From the NCBI GenBank assembly GCA_947174785.1, contig CAMWKG010000019.1:1-34055 (forward strand): a stretch of DNA of 34,055 bases. The letters are read 5' to 3'. Shown one piece after another: positions 31,465 through 34,055 of the stretch. The translations under genes and the position numbers were made by a program. How positions within the stretch are numbered: position 1 is the stretch's first letter; each line of letters begins with the position of its first letter. The stretch is from an uncultured Mollicutes bacterium (lineage in GTDB: Bacteria > Bacillota_I > Bacilli_A > Acholeplasmatales > Anaeroplasmataceae). Under the pieces are notes generated by a model. The model worked only from the letters and a program-made list of their open reading frames with translations. It had not been told where the DNA came from and did not search any database.

Positions 31465-33207
31465 ATGGTTATCAGTTTTGATAGAGTTACCTTTAAATAT
31501 ATTGATAAGCTTCTTTTAAATCAGGTAAGCTTTTCTATAACTGATCAAGACAAGGTGGGTATTATTGGAGTAAATGGTACTGGAAAAACAACCTTGTTAA
31601 AGCTTATCCTTGGAATGGAACAGCCTATTTCTGGGACTATTATTAAATCAGGTGGGATGATTATAAATTATCTTCCTCAGGAACCAAGCTTTGCAGATGG
31701 TATATCTATTTTAGATATTATTATGGCAGATAGTACCAAGGAACATCCTATTGCAGATTATGAGGCCAAATCTATTCTCTCCAAGTTGGGCTTCACAGAT
31801 TACGATATGACAGCAACTTATTTATCTGGTGGACAAAAGAAGAGATTGGCTTTAGCTAAGGTATTAGTTACCTATTGTGATTTTTTACTTTTAGATGAGC
31901 CTACCAACCATTTAGATAACGAAATGATTCTGTGGCTAGAAAAATATTTAATGAAATTTAAAAAAGGATTATTAATGGTTACACATGATCGTTATTTTTT
32001 ACAACGTGCTTGTAATAAAATGCTGGAGTTAGATTTTGGAAAGGTTTATCTATATGATGCCAATTATGATATGTTTTTAAGTCTTAAGGCAGAGCGTATA
32101 GAAAATGAAAAGAAAGAACAACAAAAGCTAAAAAGCATTTTGAAAAAAGAAGCAGAGTGGATGCATAGAGGGGTAGAAGCAAGAAGAACAAAGAGTAAAA
32201 GTAGAATTGAAAGATTTGAAAAAATGTCAGAAATCACATTTCACGAAACAAAGGAAATGGCTTTTTCTTCCAAAGAAACCTATTTAGGAAAAACAATCAT
32301 AGAAATGAAAAATGGCGCCAAAGCCTATGGTAATCTTGAACTCTTTTCTAATGTTTCTTTTTCTTTAAAAAGAAATGATGTCATAGGGATTGTCGGAGAT
32401 AATGGTGCAGGTAAAACAACACTATTTAAAATATTAATGAAGGAAGAAAAATTAGATGATGGTGAACTTACATTAGGTGAAACTTTAAAGATAGGATACT
32501 TTTCTCAGAATGCGGATTGGATAGATCCAGATATCCGTGTAATGGATTATATTAAAGAAGAACAATCTTTAATTGAAACCTTAGATGGAACGATTTCAGC
32601 AAGTGAGCTATTAGAGAGATTTTTATTTGATTCTGCTTTACAATATTCTAAAGTTAAGATGCTATCAGGTGGAGAAAAAAGAAGACTCCAGCTTGTAAGA
32701 GTTTTGATGAAAAATCCTAATGTCTTACTTCTAGATGAGCCTACCAATGACTTGGATATTTATACTATAGAAATATTAGAAGATTACATTGAATCCTTTA
32801 AAGGACCTGTACTTGTGGTAAGTCATGATAGATATTTTTTAGATAAGATTTGTAATCAGCTTCTTGTTTATGAGAATAAAACAATCCATCCTTATTTACT
32901 TTCTTTTAGTGAATTTTTAGAACAGCTTCAAAGTCAAAAGAATACAGCATCTATTTCTAAAGGAGTGAATAAGTCAAAAGAGAATAAGTTTCCTGCAAAG
33001 CTAAGAAATGAGCAAGCAAGACTAGAACAGGATATTGAGCTTTATGAAAGCAAGTTAAAGGAAATCTCTTTATCTATGGAAACACTCACAACGGATTATG
33101 TAAAGCTTATGGAAAAAGAAAATGAAAAGAAAGAATTAGAAGCAAAGCTAGATGGAGCCATTACAAGGCTATTTGAAATAGAAGAGATGAAAGAGCAATA
33201 TAAATAA
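31465..33207 (+). CDS. ABC-F ATPase, Uup-like
   Basis: The 580-residue soluble protein has two ABC domains and no membrane domain. NBD1 has Walker A GVNGTGKTT (35-43), signature LSGGQKKRLAL (120-130) and DEPTNHLD (144-151). NBD2 has Walker A GDNGAGKTT near 310, signature LSGGEKRRLQL near 401 and DEPTNDLD near 424. The interdomain linker includes EAEWMHRGVEARRTKSKSRI (the Uup-type segment with Trp and Arg-rich helix), and the C-terminus from about 512 is a coiled coil of the Uup CTD kind. ABC-F proteins bind the ribosome E site and rescue stalled complexes, and Uup-type members also affect DNA and transposon stability. A resistance-type (ARE) function is less likely given the Uup-like linker and CTD. 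Confidence 0.92.
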   Translation: MVISFDRVTFKYIDKLLLNQVSFSITDQDKVGIIGVNGTGKTTLLKLILGMEQPISGTIIKSGGMIINYLPQEPSFADGISILDIIMADSTKEHPIADYEAKSILSKLGFTDYDMTATYLSGGQKKRLALAKVLVTYCDFLLLDEPTNHLDNEMILWLEKYLMKFKKGLLMVTHDRYFLQRACNKMLELDFGKVYLYDANYDMFLSLKAERIENEKKEQQKLKSILKKEAEWMHRGVEARRTKSKSRIERFEKMSEITFHETKEMAFSSKETYLGKTIIEMKNGAKAYGNLELFSNVSFSLKRNDVIGIVGDNGAGKTTLFKILMKEEKLDDGELTLGETLKIGYFSQNADWIDPDIRVMDYIKEEQSLIETLDGTISASELLERFLFDSALQYSKVKMLSGGEKRRLQLVRVLMKNPNVLLLDEPTNDLDIYTIEILEDYIESFKGPVLVVSHDRYFLDKICNQLLVYENKTIHPYLLSFSEFLEQLQSQKNTASISKGVNKSKENKFPAKLRNEQARLEQDIELYESKLKEISLSMETLTTDYVKLMEKENEKKELEAKLDGAITRLFEIEEMKEQYK

Positions 33208-33235
33208 AAAAATTATAAGAAATGAAGGCGAAGTT

Positions 33236-33799
33236 ATGTCAAAAGAATATTGGAAGGCAGGGAATATGTTATATCCTTTGCCAGCAGTTTTAGTAAGCTT
33301 ACAAGATAAAAATGGAAAAAATAATATTATAACTGTTGCATGGACAGGAACCTGCTGTACAAATCCACCAATGGTTTATATTTCTGTTCGACCTGAGCGT
33401 TATTCTTATTCCATATTAAAGGAAACGAAAGAATTTGTAATCAATTTAACAACGAAGGATTTAGTTTATGCAACAGATTATTGTGGTGTGACATCAGGAA
33501 AGGATGTCAATAAATTTGATGAAACCAAGCTAACACCGATGGCGTCTAAATATGTCAAAGCTCCAAGTATTAAAGAATCTCCTGTTAATATAGAATGTAG
33601 AATAAAAGAAATTATTCCATTAGGGTCTCATGATATGTTTCTTGCAGAGGTACTAGGTGTTACTGTAGAAGATTCTTATTTGGATCAAGATAATCGTTTT
33701 AATTTGGATTTATCAAATCCAATTGCATATTCCCACGGGAAGTATTATACTCTTGGGAAAAACTTAGGCAAGTTTGGATATTCTATTAAGAAGTCTTAA
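33236..33799 (+). CDS. Flavin reductase-like (FMN-binding split-barrel) protein
   Basis: The 187-residue protein belongs to the flavin-reductase-like/DIM6-NTAB split-barrel family. The N-terminus YPLPAVLVSLQD leads into NIITVAWTGTCCTNPPMVYISVRPERYS (quoted in part, residues 32-58), the FMN-phosphate-binding strand-loop of the family. Later come the segment EFVINLTTKDLV and the motif SPVNIECRIKEIIPLGSHDMFLAEVL (about 111-136). It is expected to bind FMN as a homodimer and to act in electron transfer, and the partner is unknown. A GAAGGCGAAG ribosome site precedes ATG 33236. Its stop overlaps the stop of the convergent gene by two bases. Confidence 0.9.
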   Translation: MSKEYWKAGNMLYPLPAVLVSLQDKNGKNNIITVAWTGTCCTNPPMVYISVRPERYSYSILKETKEFVINLTTKDLVYATDYCGVTSGKDVNKFDETKLTPMASKYVKAPSIKESPVNIECRIKEIIPLGSHDMFLAEVLGVTVEDSYLDQDNRFNLDLSNPIAYSHGKYYTLGKNLGKFGYSIKKS

Positions 33800-34055
33800 A
33801 TTTTATTTAATAAATCTGTTTTCGTAATTGTATCTAGTTTAATAAGAACAAATCTTTTCTTCCCCACATCCTTAATAGAAGAACCACATAGATAAATCCT
33901 ATCATCTATAATGATAAATCTGTCATGTATTTTATTTGTTTTAATTATAGTTAGATGATGTTGAGTATTAAACTTATCTATGTCTTGATGAGATAATGGC
34001 GCTGATGGATACGTATAAATGGTAATAGGTAAAGCTATACCTACTAGCATATCTA
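33796..34055 (-). CDS. C-terminal part of a PLD-like (HDRF-type) protein, start beyond window
   Basis: The frame is open to the right edge, and the first in-window ATG (34050) lacks a ribosome site, so this is the 3' part of a longer gene. The visible residues include LTIIKTNKIHDRFIIIDD, then IYLCGSSIKDVGKKRFVLIKL (split here after 17 residues). His-Asp-Arg-Phe followed by Ile-Asp-Asp and a G-S-S-x-K-D-x-G-K-K motif resembles the phospholipase-D-like C-terminal domain attached to ORF6N- or KilA-N-type DNA-binding proteins. The family identity is tentative. It converges on the flavin reductase gene with overlapping stop codons and no visible terminator. Confidence 0.55.
   Translation of the reverse strand, partial: DMLVGIALPITIYTYPSAPLSHQDIDKFNTQHHLTIIKTNKIHDRFIIIDDRIYLCGSSIKDVGKKRFVLIKLDTITKTDLLNKI

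Noticed and set aside
12661-33207. Mycoplasma-type genetic code (TGA as tryptophan) in the AT-rich half
   Set aside because: All genes are full length with TGA treated as stop and use TGG for tryptophan.

Overview
The window reads as two stretches of low-GC Gram-positive (Firmicutes-type) DNA with different character. From the left edge to about 12.2 kb the DNA is visibly richer in G+C, with GCG, CCC and CGC codons common. It carries an endospore former's genes: sleB-ypeB (spore cortex lysis) behind a sigma-G-like promoter, parB-parA (Spo0J/Soj), ftsH and yyaC. From about 12.3 kb to the right edge the DNA is strongly AT-rich, uses A/T-ending codons and TAA or TAG stops, and carries no recognisable sporulation gene. 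It resembles Erysipelotrichia or other low-GC Bacilli. Full-length genes with TGG tryptophan codons and TGA read as stop indicate the ordinary bacterial code on both sides. The break lies in a 480-bp gene-free stretch (12179-12660). Either the contig is a metagenomic chimera or a large region was transferred. I lean towards a chimera, because tRNAs and housekeeping genes lie to the right of the break.

Left part. A secreted protein made of 46-residue repeats runs off the left edge. A 137-nt multi-stem inverted repeat separates it from sleB-ypeB, whose YpeB has a 185-residue lysine-rich N-terminal extension. A lower-GC module follows: two zinc-ribbon membrane proteins divergent from a small XRE repressor, with paired operator-like repeats in the shared promoter. 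It is bracketed by two copies of an intergenic repeat. Next comes an origin-proximal block: parB, parA, ftsH, three parS sites and two inverted DnaA boxes, then yyaC. yyaC is flanked by inverted copies of the same repeat family, one of which forms the 3' end of the gene. A HEAT-repeat gene and a DUF6194-like gene complete this part.

Right part. Two translationally coupled MacB/FtsX-type ABC proteins come first. The leading one is an unusual single-chain fusion of an XRE DNA-binding domain, an ATPase and a permease. A consensus promoter and a 15-bp inverted repeat lie upstream of it, and a small membrane protein is divergent. Two tRNA genes (Gly, Ser) precede a Sel1 protein, an Imm-5-like/flavodoxin fusion and a DMT transporter. 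A 2300-residue surface protein follows, combining a subtilase, BspA-type LRRs, three 705-bp tandem repeats and a C-terminal membrane anchor. After a 98-nt nested hairpin come tRNA-Thr, surE, a convergent aminotransferase/aldo-keto reductase pair, a GNAT acetyltransferase with a Uup-like ABC-F protein, a flavin reductase and the C-terminal part of a PLD-like protein that runs off the right edge.

The best candidates for something new are the XRE-ABC-permease fusion with its putative operator, the left-side intergenic repeat family, and the domain fusions Imm-5-like/flavodoxin and subtilase/BspA.
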